Shown here in pieces: positions 19,060 to 28,495 of a DNA stretch of 64,000 nucleotides. Source of the stretch: Microbacterium hatanonis (lineage in GTDB: Bacteria; Actinomycetota; Actinomycetes; Actinomycetales; Microbacteriaceae); contig NZ_VRSV01000001.1 in NCBI RefSeq assembly GCF_008017415.1, positions 1,550,001 through 1,614,000 on the forward strand, in the 5' to 3' direction. A program made the translations under genes and the position numbers. Under the pieces are notes generated by a model. That model did no database searches, was not told the origin of the DNA, and was given only the letters and a program-made list of their open reading frames with translations. The number at the start of each line of letters is the position of its first letter. Positions within the stretch are counted from its first letter, which is position 1.

Positions 19060-21147
19060 ATGGTCCGCACCGAGACGTCCTCCGTCCTTTCCGGCCCCCG
19101 CTTCCTCGGTCCGGCTCTCGACGACCTGGGCGTGCGGCGGGGCGCAGACGGGATCGCGACCCTGCGGGTGTGGTCGGGCACCGCCGACGCGATGGATCTG
19201 GTCGTCTTCGACGACACCGATCTCGACTGGGCGACCGCAGTCCTCCCGATGTCCGACGTCGGCGACGGCGTGTGGAGCGTGACGAGCGAGTTGCTGCGTC
19301 CCGGCGCGCGGTACGCCATCCGGGTCAACGGTCCGCACGGCCCGGGAAACACCTTCAACCCGACGACGCTCCTCCTCGAGCCGTACTCCCGAGGGCTCGT
19401 CTCCGGCGGATACGAGGACTGGCGATCCGTCGTCGTCGACGGCGGCTTCGACTGGGGCGATGCGCGTAAACCGCGCATCCCCCTCGATCGGACGGTCATC
19501 TACGAAGGCCACGTCAAGGGCCTCACGAAACGGCACCCCGACGTGCCCCCGGCACTCCACGGCACCTACGCCGGCCTCGCTCATCCCGCCATGATCGAGC
19601 ACCTCCAGACGCTCGGCGTGACCAGCGTCGAGCTCCTGCCCGTGCACGCCTTCGCGACCGAGCCACGACTGCTCCAGCTCGGACTGGCGAACTACTGGGG
19701 ATACAACTCCCTCAACTTCTTCACCCCCCACGGCGCCTACGCGACGGCAGAGAGTCGCCGGGAGGGGCCGGAGGCCATACTGCGCGAGTTCAAGGGCATG
19801 GTGAAGCTGCTCCACGAGGCGGGCCTCGAGGTGATTCTCGACGTGGTCTACAACCACACGGCCGAGGAAGGCATCGGCGGACCGCGCACGAGCTTCCGCG
19901 GCATCGACAACCGCAACTACTACCGTCAGACCGAAGACGGCACCTACATCGATGTCACCGGCTGCGGAAACGCCGTGAACACCTCGACCGATGCGGCCGC
20001 GAGACTCGTGATCGACTCCCTGCGCTACTGGGCGCAGGAGGTGCAGGTCGATGGTTTCCGCTTCGACCTGGCTGCCACCCTCGGCCGTGACGAGACGCAC
20101 GCGTTCACCCCGCAGCATCCCCTCCTGCAGGCGATCCTCCATGACCCCCAGCTCGCCGACGTGAAGATGATCGCCGAACCGTGGGATGTCGGCATGGGGG
20201 GATGGCAGACCGGCAACTTCGGCGAGGGATGGTCGGAGTGGAACGACCGCTACCGCGACCGGGTCCGCAACTTCTGGCTGAGCGACGTCGACTACGCGCG
20301 ACGCGCCGACACCGCACCCGTCGGGGTCGGCGGCTTCGCGACGCGCCTCGCGGGCTCGTCGAACACCTTCAGCGTCGAGAGGGGCCCTCTGGCGAGCGTC
20401 AACTTCGTCACGGCTCACGACGGATTCACCCTCCGCGACCTCGTCTCCTACGACGTCAAGCACAACATCGGCAACGGCGAGCACAACCGTGACGGTGCCG
20501 ACACCAACCGTTCGTTCAACCACGGCGCCGAGGGCAAGACCGACGACGAGGGCATCCTCGCGACGCGCCGCAAGGCCATGCGCAACCTGCTGGGCACGCT
20601 GCTGCTGTCGGCGGGTGTGCCCATGCTGACGGCGGGCGACGAGTTCGCGCGCACGCAGCGGGGCAACAACAACGCCTACTGCCACGATTCGTCGCTCACC
20701 TGGCTGTCATGGCAGCACGAGCCCTGGCAGGAGGATCTGTTCGCCCACGTGCGCGAGCTCATCCGCCTCCGGCAGGCCAACCCCGCGCTGCGCCCGACCC
20801 GCTTCGCACGCTCCGGCGAATCCACCCCGTCCGCCTCCGTGATGGCGTGGTACGACGAGCGCGGCGAGATGATGTCGGAGGATCGCTGGACGAACCCCGC
20901 GCACCGCACGCTCCAGTACGTCGCGACCTCCACTCCGGAGTTCGAGGACGCGAACACGGTGCTCCTGATGGTGCACGGCGACGAGCGGCCGATCGACGTC
21001 ACCCTGCCCCTGGTCGACGGCATCGAGCGCTACGTGCCGGTCTGGTCGAGCGCGGACGAACGACCCACCGGCCAGGGGGGCGCCTCGCTGCCCGGCGACA
21101 CGGTCTCGCTCATCGGCACCTCGATGCGTCTCTTCGTCGCTGAGTGA
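19060..21147 (+). CDS. glgX: Glycogen debranching protein GlgX
   Basis: The protein is 695 aa. An N-terminal CBM48 domain (about 10-110) is followed by a GH13 barrel with YEGHVKGLTKRHPDVP, VYNHTAE, the nucleophile in VDGFRFDLAATLGRD, the acid/base Glu in MIAEPWDVG and the third acid in VTAHDGFTLRDLVSYD. It hydrolyses alpha-1,6 branches of limit dextrins. It precedes glgE and glgB on the same strand. The 68-bp gap to glgE has its own promoter signs. The ATG at 19060 fits the family start. Confidence 0.95.
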   Translation: MVRTETSSVLSGPRFLGPALDDLGVRRGADGIATLRVWSGTADAMDLVVFDDTDLDWATAVLPMSDVGDGVWSVTSELLRPGARYAIRVNGPHGPGNTFNPTTLLLEPYSRGLVSGGYEDWRSVVVDGGFDWGDARKPRIPLDRTVIYEGHVKGLTKRHPDVPPALHGTYAGLAHPAMIEHLQTLGVTSVELLPVHAFATEPRLLQLGLANYWGYNSLNFFTPHGAYATAESRREGPEAILREFKGMVKLLHEAGLEVILDVVYNHTAEEGIGGPRTSFRGIDNRNYYRQTEDGTYIDVTGCGNAVNTSTDAAARLVIDSLRYWAQEVQVDGFRFDLAATLGRDETHAFTPQHPLLQAILHDPQLADVKMIAEPWDVGMGGWQTGNFGEGWSEWNDRYRDRVRNFWLSDVDYARRADTAPVGVGGFATRLAGSSNTFSVERGPLASVNFVTAHDGFTLRDLVSYDVKHNIGNGEHNRDGADTNRSFNHGAEGKTDDEGILATRRKAMRNLLGTLLLSAGVPMLTAGDEFARTQRGNNNAYCHDSSLTWLSWQHEPWQEDLFAHVRELIRLRQANPALRPTRFARSGESTPSASVMAWYDERGEMMSEDRWTNPAHRTLQYVATSTPEFEDANTVLLMVHGDERPIDVTLPLVDGIERYVPVWSSADERPTGQGGASLPGDTVSLIGTSMRLFVAE

Positions 21148-21178
21148 TCACGACGCATCTGTCAACCGCTCCGGGTCC

Positions 21179-21209
21179 GCTGTCATGGGCCGGACAGCCA
21201 CGATAGGTT
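21179..21209 (+). promoter_or_regulatory. glgE promoter region: inverted repeat and -10 box
   Basis: GCTGTC (21179-21184) and GACAGC (21193-21198) form a 6-bp inverted repeat just upstream of a TAGGTT -10 box (21204-21209). The box ends 6 nt before the glgE GTG. The repeat overlaps the region expected to carry the -35 element, so it may be an operator. Confidence 0.4.
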
Positions 21210-21215
21210 TCAACC

Positions 21216-23306
21216 GTGGCTCCGACGACGCGAACTCCTTCCCCCTCGGCGTGGCGTAGCGCCTCGTCCATCCCCGTCCGACCGGTGGTTGCGACGCCCT
21301 CTCCGGGCGCGACGCAGACTCCCCGCATCCCGCTTGCTCTCCCCTTCCCCCAGGTGCCCGGCGGCAGGTTCGATCCGACCGCCTATGTCGGAGAGGCCGT
21401 GCCGTTCACGGTCACCGCCTTCCGCGAAGGCCACGATCGCATCGGCGTGCACGTGCGTCTCTTCTCGCCCAGCGGGGACGAGTCGCTGCATCGTCTCAGC
21501 GCGCTCGGCGACGGCTTCGACCGGTGGTCGACCCTCATCGTGCCGCTGGAACAGGGCGTCTGGAAGTTCCGTTTCGAGGCGTTCGCCGACGACTTCGCGA
21601 CGTGGCAGCACGCGGCCGATGTGAAGATCTCCGCGGGTGTCGACGCGGCGCTCATGCGCGAGTCGGGCGCTCTCCTGTTCAGTCGGGCAGCGAAGGAGAA
21701 GTCGCGGCCGGCTGCTGAGCGACGTCTGCTCGAGCGCGGCGCGGTCACGTTGCGCGACCCCGCAGCATCCGACGACACCGCACTCGAGGTCGTCCGATAC
21801 GCCGAAATCGAGGAGTCGTTCGCCCGACGCCCCCTCGCCTCCCTGGCGACCGTCGGCGACGAGTACTCGCTCCTCGTCGAGCGCGAGCGCGCCGGAGTCG
21901 GCGCCTGGTACGAGTTCTTCCCGCGTTCCGAGGGCGCCGTCCGCTCCGAGGACGGCACGGTCGTGAGCGGCACGTTCCGAACGGCCGCCAACCGCCTCGC
22001 CGGTGTCGCCGGCATGGGCTTCGACGTGCTGTACCTCCCGCCGATCCATCCCATCGGCGAGCGGAACCGCAAGGGACCCAACAACACGCTCGACCCCAAG
22101 CCCGGCGATCCGGGCTCGCCCTGGGCGATCGGCGGTGCCGCGGGAGGACACGACGCGATCCACCCCGACCTCGGAGACCTCGACGATTTCCGGGCATTCG
22201 TCGAGGAAGCCCGGCGCCACGACATCGAGATCGCTCTCGATCTCGCTCTGCAGGCCTCCCCCGACCACCCGTGGGTCACCGAGCACCCCGAGTGGTTCAC
22301 GACCCTCCCCGACGGCTCGATCGCTTACGCCGAGAATCCGCCCAAGAAGTACCAGGACATCTACCCGGTCAACTTCGACAACGACCCCGAAGGCATCCGC
22401 GCCGAGGTGCTGCGCGTGGTCCGCCACTGGGTGGCGCAGGGCGTCAGCATCTTCCGCGTCGACAACCCTCACACCAAGCCGCTGCAGTTCTGGGAGTGGC
22501 TCATCGCGACCGTCAACGCCGAATCCCCCGACGTGGTCTTCCTCGCCGAGGCGTTCACCCGCCCAGCACCGCTGCAGGGACTCGGCATGGCCGGATTCCA
22601 GCAGAGCTACACCTACTTCACGTGGCGGAACACGAAGGAGGAGCTCACCGAATTCCTCACCGGGCTCGCCCATGAGACGGCCGACTTCCTGCGACCGAAC
22701 CTCTTCGTCAACACCCCCGACATCCTCACCGAGTACCTGCAGTACGGCGGTCGTCCGGCGTACAAGACCCGCGCGGCTCTGGCCGCCACCGCGGCGCCCA
22801 CCTACGGTGTCTATGCCGGCTACGAGCTCATCGAGAACGTGGCGAGGCCGGGGTCGGAGGAGAACATCGACAACGAGAAGTACGAGTACAAGTTCCGCGA
22901 CTGGGCCGGGGCCGAGGGACGCGACGAATCGATCGCGCCGTACCTCCGGCGCCTCAACGAGATCCGCCGCGCGCATCCCGCCCTCGCGCAGCTGCGCAAC
23001 ATCTCGTTCCACTGGACCGACGACGACGCGATCCTCGTCTACTCCAAGCACATCGATGCGGCCCTGAGCCCGACCGGTCGCGACGACACGATCATCGTCG
23101 TGGCGAACCTCGACCCGCACTCGGCGCGTGAGACGACCGTCCACCTCGACACGCGCATCTGGGGCGTCGACGGTGCGGCCGGTGAGACGTTCGAGGTGGA
23201 AGACCTCGTGACAGGTGCCCAGTGGACGTGGGGCCAGCACAACTTCGTGCGCCTCGACGCTTTCGTCGAGCCCGTCCACATCCTGCACGTGAAGGAGACC
23301 CGATGA
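21216..23306 (+). CDS. glgE: Alpha-1,4-glucan:maltose-1-phosphate maltosyltransferase
   Basis: The protein is 696 aa. The N-terminal domain (about 30-200) is of the DUF3416 type, followed by a GH13_3 barrel. The nucleophile Asp is in IFRVDNPHTKPLQFW and the acid/base Glu in VVFLAEAFTRP; PPIHPIGERNRKG and KYQDIYP match GlgE. It transfers maltose from maltose-1-phosphate to growing alpha-1,4-glucan. GlgB then branches the product, and its gene overlaps by 4 nt. TreS and Pep2, which usually make maltose-1-phosphate, are not in the window. The GTG at 21216 has no Shine-Dalgarno site. Confidence 0.96.
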   Translation: MAPTTRTPSPSAWRSASSIPVRPVVATPSPGATQTPRIPLALPFPQVPGGRFDPTAYVGEAVPFTVTAFREGHDRIGVHVRLFSPSGDESLHRLSALGDGFDRWSTLIVPLEQGVWKFRFEAFADDFATWQHAADVKISAGVDAALMRESGALLFSRAAKEKSRPAAERRLLERGAVTLRDPAASDDTALEVVRYAEIEESFARRPLASLATVGDEYSLLVERERAGVGAWYEFFPRSEGAVRSEDGTVVSGTFRTAANRLAGVAGMGFDVLYLPPIHPIGERNRKGPNNTLDPKPGDPGSPWAIGGAAGGHDAIHPDLGDLDDFRAFVEEARRHDIEIALDLALQASPDHPWVTEHPEWFTTLPDGSIAYAENPPKKYQDIYPVNFDNDPEGIRAEVLRVVRHWVAQGVSIFRVDNPHTKPLQFWEWLIATVNAESPDVVFLAEAFTRPAPLQGLGMAGFQQSYTYFTWRNTKEELTEFLTGLAHETADFLRPNLFVNTPDILTEYLQYGGRPAYKTRAALAATAAPTYGVYAGYELIENVARPGSEENIDNEKYEYKFRDWAGAEGRDESIAPYLRRLNEIRRAHPALAQLRNISFHWTDDDAILVYSKHIDAALSPTGRDDTIIVVANLDPHSARETTVHLDTRIWGVDGAAGETFEVEDLVTGAQWTWGQHNFVRLDAFVEPVHILHVKETR

Positions 23307-25453
23307 GCCTCTCATCCACCCCCGACGACGTCGTCCTCGACACCATCGCGACGGGGAGCTACCACGATCCGCACTCGGTGCTCGGCGTCCACACCGACGC
23401 GGACGGCAACGGGGTGCTGCGCACGCGCCGTCCCCTCGCGTCGACCGTCACGGCGGAGCTCGCCGACGGATCGACGGTCGAGTTCACCCATCTGCGCGGC
23501 GGGATCTGGGAGGCCGACATCACCGGTGCGCCCGGGCGGTACACCATCACCACGACCTACGACGACGGGTCGTCCCACACGGCGGACGATCCGTACCGGC
23601 ACGTGCCGACGATCGGCGAGCTCGATCTGCACCTGATCGCCGAGGGCCGCCACGAGGAGCTGTGGCGCGTGCTCGGCGCGCACGAGCGCGTGCTCGACGG
23701 CACGGCGGGCGTGGCGTTCACGGTGTGGGCGCCCGATGCGCGAGCAGTCCGCGTGCTCGGGGATCACAACGGCTGGGACGGCCAGGCCCACTCCATGAGG
23801 TCCATGGGCGGGAGCGGCGTCTGGGAGCTGTTCATCCCGGAGATCGGTTCCGGCGCCCGCTACAAGTTCGAGATCCTCACGCGGGCGAGCAACTGGATCG
23901 AGAAGGCCGACCCGATGGCGCGCCTGGCCGAAGTCCCTCCCGCCACCGCATCCGTCGTCACGTCCTCCGACTACACCTGGACCGACGACACCTGGCTCGC
24001 CCACCGCTCCTCGGCGCCGCTGACCGACCAGCCCATGTCGATCTACGAGGTGCACCTGGGCTCCTGGCGGCCCGGCCTCGGTTACCGTGACGCGGCCGAC
24101 CCGCTGGTCGAGTACGTGACCCAGCAGGGCTTCACCCACGTCGAGTTCATGCCCCTGGCCGAGCACCCGTTCGGCGGATCGTGGGGTTACCAGGTGACCG
24201 GGTACTACGCCCCGACGAGCCGATTCGGCGGACCCGACGATCTCCGATACCTCATCGACCGGCTGCATCAGGCCGACATCGGCGTGATCATGGACTGGGT
24301 TCCCGGGCACTTCCCGAAGGATGCCTTCGCGCTCGCGCAGTTCGACGGCGAGCCCCTCTACGAGCACCCCGACCCGCGACGGGGCGAGCACAAGGACTGG
24401 GGCACCCTCATCTTCGACTACGGCCGCAGCGAGGTGCGCAACTTCCTCGTCGCGAACGCCCTCTACTGGTTCGAGGAGTTCCATGTCGACGGGCTGCGCG
24501 TCGACGCGGTAGCGTCGATGCTCTACCTCGATTACTCGCGCAACGAGGGCGAGTGGGCTCCGAACCAGTACGGCGGCCGCGAGAACCTCGAGGCGATCAA
24601 GTTCCTGCAGGAGGTGAACGCCACCGCCTACAAGCGCTACCCCGGTATCGCGATGATCGCCGAGGAGTCCACGAGCTTCCCCGGGGTCACGGCACCGACC
24701 TCGCACGGCGGGCTCGGCTTCGGCTTCAAATGGAACATGGGCTGGATGAACGATTCGCTCCAGTACATCTCCCGCGATCCGCTCTACCGCGCCCATCACG
24801 AAGGCGAGCTGTCGTTCTCCTTCGTCTACGCGTTCACCGAGAATTTCGTGCTGCCGATCAGCCACGACGAGGTCGTCCACGGCAAGGGCAGCCTCTTCGG
24901 CCGCATGCCGGGCGACCACTGGCAGAAGCTCGCGAACATGCGCGCCTACCTCGCCTACATGTGGGGCCACCCGGGCAAGCAGTTGCTCTTCATGGGCCAG
25001 GAGTTCGGACAGATGTCCGAGTGGTCCGAGGGTCGAGGTCTGGACTGGTGGATGCTGGAGCAGCCGGCGCACGCTCAGCTCCACGACTTCGTGGCGGCGC
25101 TGAACCGCGTCTACCGCGATGAGTCCGCGCTCTGGGCCCGCGATCACGACGGCGCGGCATTCAGCCGGCTCGGAGGCCCCTCATGGAACCCGAACGTCTC
25201 GGCCTTCTCCCGGCGTGACTCGCACGGCAACACCGTCGTCGTGATCGCCAACTTCTCGGGCGAGCCGTTGCACCACTACCCCATCGATCTGCCCGAGGGC
25301 GGCGTCTGGACCGAGGTGCTCAACAGCGACGCCACCGTCTACGGCGGATCGGGCGTCGGCAACTACGGCGTGGTCCACACCGACGACCACGGTCGTGCGA
25401 CTCCCACGCTTCCCCCGCTGGGCGTGCTCTTCCTGAAGCACAACGCCTCCTGA
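23303..25453 (+). CDS. glgB: 1,4-alpha-glucan branching enzyme
   Basis: The protein is 716 aa. Two N-terminal CBM48-like modules (to about 220) precede the GH13_9 barrel. Key segments are DWVPGHFPKD, the nucleophile in VDGLRVDAVASMLYLDYSR, the acid/base Glu in MIAEEST and ISHDEVVHGKGSL. It makes alpha-1,6 branches in glycogen-like glucan. The ATG at 23303 overlaps the glgE stop (ATGA), with GAAGGAGA just upstream. The operon ends here at a strong palindrome. Confidence 0.97.
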   Translation: MSLSSTPDDVVLDTIATGSYHDPHSVLGVHTDADGNGVLRTRRPLASTVTAELADGSTVEFTHLRGGIWEADITGAPGRYTITTTYDDGSSHTADDPYRHVPTIGELDLHLIAEGRHEELWRVLGAHERVLDGTAGVAFTVWAPDARAVRVLGDHNGWDGQAHSMRSMGGSGVWELFIPEIGSGARYKFEILTRASNWIEKADPMARLAEVPPATASVVTSSDYTWTDDTWLAHRSSAPLTDQPMSIYEVHLGSWRPGLGYRDAADPLVEYVTQQGFTHVEFMPLAEHPFGGSWGYQVTGYYAPTSRFGGPDDLRYLIDRLHQADIGVIMDWVPGHFPKDAFALAQFDGEPLYEHPDPRRGEHKDWGTLIFDYGRSEVRNFLVANALYWFEEFHVDGLRVDAVASMLYLDYSRNEGEWAPNQYGGRENLEAIKFLQEVNATAYKRYPGIAMIAEESTSFPGVTAPTSHGGLGFGFKWNMGWMNDSLQYISRDPLYRAHHEGELSFSFVYAFTENFVLPISHDEVVHGKGSLFGRMPGDHWQKLANMRAYLAYMWGHPGKQLLFMGQEFGQMSEWSEGRGLDWWMLEQPAHAQLHDFVAALNRVYRDESALWARDHDGAAFSRLGGPSWNPNVSAFSRRDSHGNTVVVIANFSGEPLHHYPIDLPEGGVWTEVLNSDATVYGGSGVGNYGVVHTDDHGRATPTLPPLGVLFLKHNAS

Positions 25454-25472
25454 CCGCGAGACCCGTTCCACG

Positions 25473-25507
25473 CAACGAGACCCCGACATCATGTCGGGGT
25501 CTCGTTG
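25473..25507. terminator. Bidirectional terminator, 35-bp perfect palindrome
   Basis: Two 17-nt arms (25473-25489 and 25491-25507) are exactly complementary around one central base. It lies 19 bp after glgB and 21 bp after the convergent thioredoxin gene, so it can end transcription from both sides. Confidence 0.85.
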
Positions 25508-25528
25508 TTCGAGGGCGGTCTCGGCGGT

Positions 25529-26467
25529 CTAGAACAGCAGCGAGGTCAGGCGGCGACGCGCGACACCCACGCGGGGGTCGGCATCCCCGACCAGGCCGAA
25601 GAGTTCGAGGAGGCGCTCGCGCACGGGAGCCCGGTCGTCGGAGGGGAGAGCCGCGAACAGCTCGAGCAGACGATCGAAGGCGTCCTCGACGTGACCGCCG
25701 GCGATGTCGAGGTCGGCCACCGCGAACTGGGCGTCCACGTCGGAGGGAGACGCAGCTGCGGCCGCTCGAGCGGCCTGGAGGTCGAGCCCCTGCACACGGT
25801 CGAGCAGACGCACCTGGCCGAGTCCGGCGCGGGCGTCGTCATCGCGCGGGTTCTCGATGATCGCTTTCTCGTACGCGGCGATGGCGCGCGGGTAGTCACC
25901 GGCTTCGATGGCTTCGAAGGCCTCGGCGTGCAGCGGCGGCAATGCGGGCTCCTCGGGCTCGGCGGCATCCGCCGGCTCGTCCGAGACCGACAGCGAGCCG
26001 GTCACACCGTTCTGCGCCGCCAGCTGCAGCAGCTGCGCGAAGACCTCGCGCACCTGCTGCTCCGGCACCGCGCCGGTGAACATCGGCACCGGCTGGCCCG
26101 CGACGAGCGCGACGACCATGGGGATCGACTGGGCACGGAAGCCCTGGGCGAGCTGCGGGTTCGCGTCGACGTCGACCTTGGCGAGAACCACGCGTCCGCC
26201 GAGCTCGACGACGACCTTCTCGAGGATCGGACTGAGCTGCTTGCACGGCCCGCACCACTCGGCCCACAGGTCGACGACGACCGGGACGGTGCGCGAGAGC
26301 TCGAGGATCTCGCCGAACGTCTGGTCGGTGACGTCGCGAACGAGGGCACCGGCGTCACCGGACGGCGCCGGCGGCACCGCTCCCTCTGCGGGAGGCTGCG
26401 GACGGTTGCGCAGGGTGGACAGATCCACCGCTCCGCGCATGACGGCACCGGATGCGGGCGTGCTCAC
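25529..26467 (-). CDS. Thioredoxin-TPR co-chaperone (YbbN/CnoX-like)
   Basis: The protein is 312 aa. A thioredoxin domain (about 45-150) has the active site WAEWCGPCKQ, and a helical tetratricopeptide region (about 185-312) follows. Homologs of YbbN act as oxidative-stress chaperones or holdases in the cytoplasm. The CxxC pair is intact, unlike the SxxC of E. coli YbbN. The GTG at 26467 is chosen because AAAGGTGA lies 5 nt before it. It overlaps the upstream membrane gene by 4 nt (GTGA), so the two are coupled. Confidence 0.88.
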   Translation of the reverse strand: MSTPASGAVMRGAVDLSTLRNRPQPPAEGAVPPAPSGDAGALVRDVTDQTFGEILELSRTVPVVVDLWAEWCGPCKQLSPILEKVVVELGGRVVLAKVDVDANPQLAQGFRAQSIPMVVALVAGQPVPMFTGAVPEQQVREVFAQLLQLAAQNGVTGSLSVSDEPADAAEPEEPALPPLHAEAFEAIEAGDYPRAIAAYEKAIIENPRDDDARAGLGQVRLLDRVQGLDLQAARAAAAASPSDVDAQFAVADLDIAGGHVEDAFDRLLELFAALPSDDRAPVRERLLELFGLVGDADPRVGVARRRLTSLLF

Positions 26468-28320
26468 GGGATCACCTTTGCTTCGAGGATGCTGGATCGA
26501 TACCCGAGCAGACGGATCTGCTCGCTCGAACCCTGGGCGGGGACATAGAAGAAGAGCTGGTCGGAGTATGTGGTGAAGAACCCCGTCGACGACTCCTCGA
26601 CGCCGGTGAGGGTCTTCACCGCCGGGTTGTCGAGCAGCTTGATCACCGCGTCGGCGTTCGTCGGCTTCACCGTGTCGTTGTCGTTGACGTTCACCGCGAC
26701 GATCGCGCCGCCCTCGAGCGTCGCGAGGGCGAAGGGTTCCTGCGACCCCGCGACGGACTCGAAGGCGATCTCGGCCGTGTTGGTGCCGGTCTGCGCGAGA
26801 TCGGCGGTGCGCTGATCCTTGTTGGCCTGGATGCCCGCGAGCAGAAGGTCGCCCTGGGTGTCGAACTTCGACCAATACTGGCTGTTCTCACCGTTGTTGA
26901 TGACGTCGGCGTACGCGGCGGCGAGGTCGTCCGGCGCGAGCGAGAGGAAGCCGGAGTCGGGGGGAACCTGGTAGGCACCGACATACGAGGCCGCGACGTC
27001 GGGCAGCTCGGTGGATGCTTCGAGGCTCGCCACATACATCGCCTTGTAGTCCGACCACGGGTCTTCCTGGGTCAGGAGCATGATGGTGGGGGCCACAGTG
27101 GTGTCGGCGTCGTTCTCGACCACGGTCAACACCGAACGGGGCCAGCCGTCGAAGGCCTGCGGCAGCACGATCTCGACGGGCGACGCGGGGATCGCCGGCA
27201 GAGCGGGATGCTCGGGGATCGCGGCGCGGAGGGTGTAGTTGGTCTGACGCTCTGCGAGGGCCGCGCCGCCGAGACGGGTGGCGGCCAGACCCGCGTCACC
27301 CGCGGCATCGGCGGAGGCGATCGTCGCGGCCACCTCGGAGACGATCCGCTCCGCCTGGTTCTCGGTGACCGCCGGTGCCTGCTGACCCTCGGGCACGATG
27401 ACCGTCTCGGTGGGTGTCGGGGTGGCCGAGCTCGCGAGGTCGGGCCACGCGTCGGCCGAGCATCCGGCGAAGAGGAGCGTCGTCGCAGCGACGGCGGGCA
27501 CGACGAGGAATGCGCGACGACGCGACGACACCGACCTGCGCGACGCGGGGGCACCGGCGGTGATCACGCCCTTGTCGACGCCCTCGACGGCCAGATCGAT
27601 CGGCTCGGTCACGGGCATCGGCAAGCCCTTCCTCCGCGGGCCGCGTGACCGGCGGGAATGCCGGATCGCGAGCACGTAGAGGAAGATCCCGACGAGCAGC
27701 ACGATCGAGCCGCTCACGATCAGCGGTCCGGCCCATGGGGTCGTCACGGGCAGGGGCCACGACAGCACGATGGTCGACGGCGCCGGTGCGCTCCCGTCGG
27801 AAGCGAGCAGGACGCTCATGGTGTCGGGAAGCTGGAGCGGCATGGTGAGCGAGCCGTCGCCCTGGAACTCCTCGAGCCAGAGATCGGATCCTGCGGGATC
27901 GCGCGCGACCGTCGCCGCGGCGTCCGAGCCGGCCGAATCGTCCCCGGCCGCAGCATCCTCGGCCGCATCCGCGGACCCGCTGGGACTCGGACTGGGTGTC
28001 GGGGTGCTCGTCGCGTTCGACACGGCGCCTTCGCCGTCGACGGTGATCTCGGTGAAAGCCGTGTCGGCGAGCCACGCGCGGAGGTCGGCCGTTCGTCCGT
28101 ATGCCGCGAAGACCGCTCCATCGCCCTCGGCGGTCACGGTCTGCGCGCCGGGGAGCCGTGTGAGAACCGCGCCGTCGATGAGCGTGTACGCGGTCGCGCC
28201 GTCGGTCTGGATCGTCTGCGTCTCGGTCGAAGGACCTTCGAAGACCGTCCGCTGGGCGATGCCCGCTCCGATCATGACGGCGGCGATGAGGAACGCCACC
28301 ACGGCCCACACGAAACGCAC
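26464..28320 (-). CDS. Large membrane protein with internal lipobox-like segment
   Basis: The protein is 618 aa and I do not recognise a function. It has an N-terminal membrane helix (about 3-22), an extracellular Ser/Pro-rich region, a second helix (LIVSGSIVLLVGIFLYVLAI, near 205-225) and a cytoplasmic linker. A twin-Arg-flanked third hydrophobic segment then ends in LLFAGC, shaped exactly like a lipoprotein signal, followed by a Thr/Pro spacer and a 300-residue globular domain. An in-frame GTG at 27567 would make that last part a free lipoprotein. The GTG at 28320 is preceded by an AGGTG. It is coupled to the thioredoxin-TPR gene. Confidence 0.75.
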   Translation of the reverse strand: MRFVWAVVAFLIAAVMIGAGIAQRTVFEGPSTETQTIQTDGATAYTLIDGAVLTRLPGAQTVTAEGDGAVFAAYGRTADLRAWLADTAFTEITVDGEGAVSNATSTPTPSPSPSGSADAAEDAAAGDDSAGSDAAATVARDPAGSDLWLEEFQGDGSLTMPLQLPDTMSVLLASDGSAPAPSTIVLSWPLPVTTPWAGPLIVSGSIVLLVGIFLYVLAIRHSRRSRGPRRKGLPMPVTEPIDLAVEGVDKGVITAGAPASRRSVSSRRRAFLVVPAVAATTLLFAGCSADAWPDLASSATPTPTETVIVPEGQQAPAVTENQAERIVSEVAATIASADAAGDAGLAATRLGGAALAERQTNYTLRAAIPEHPALPAIPASPVEIVLPQAFDGWPRSVLTVVENDADTTVAPTIMLLTQEDPWSDYKAMYVASLEASTELPDVAASYVGAYQVPPDSGFLSLAPDDLAAAYADVINNGENSQYWSKFDTQGDLLLAGIQANKDQRTADLAQTGTNTAEIAFESVAGSQEPFALATLEGGAIVAVNVNDNDTVKPTNADAVIKLLDNPAVKTLTGVEESSTGFFTTYSDQLFFYVPAQGSSEQIRLLGYRSSILEAKVIP

Positions 28321-28495
28321 GAATACACCTACCCCATCGCCGGTCTCCGGGGCGGAAACCGCTACTCGACATTCCAGACTATCCAACACCGCCTGAAAGT
28401 TGTCCCGATGGCCCGGGTTCCGCGATTCCGCCTCGCCGCGCCGTATTCTGACCTCACCCCCGGTATCGACCGGTCCGAGTCAGGAGCAGCGCACC

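Noticed and set aside
16887..19469. 860-codon open frame opposite mnmA and the cysteine desulfurase
   Set aside because: It overlaps two genes with intact motifs and its translation has no recognisable domain.
21210..23315. 701-codon open frame opposite glgE
   Set aside because: It mirrors glgE over its whole length; antisense artefact of GC-biased third codon positions.
26467..26875. N-terminal extension of the thioredoxin-TPR frame
   Set aside because: The extension lies inside the upstream membrane-protein gene and is Arg-rich; a GTG with an AAAGGTGA marks the proper start.
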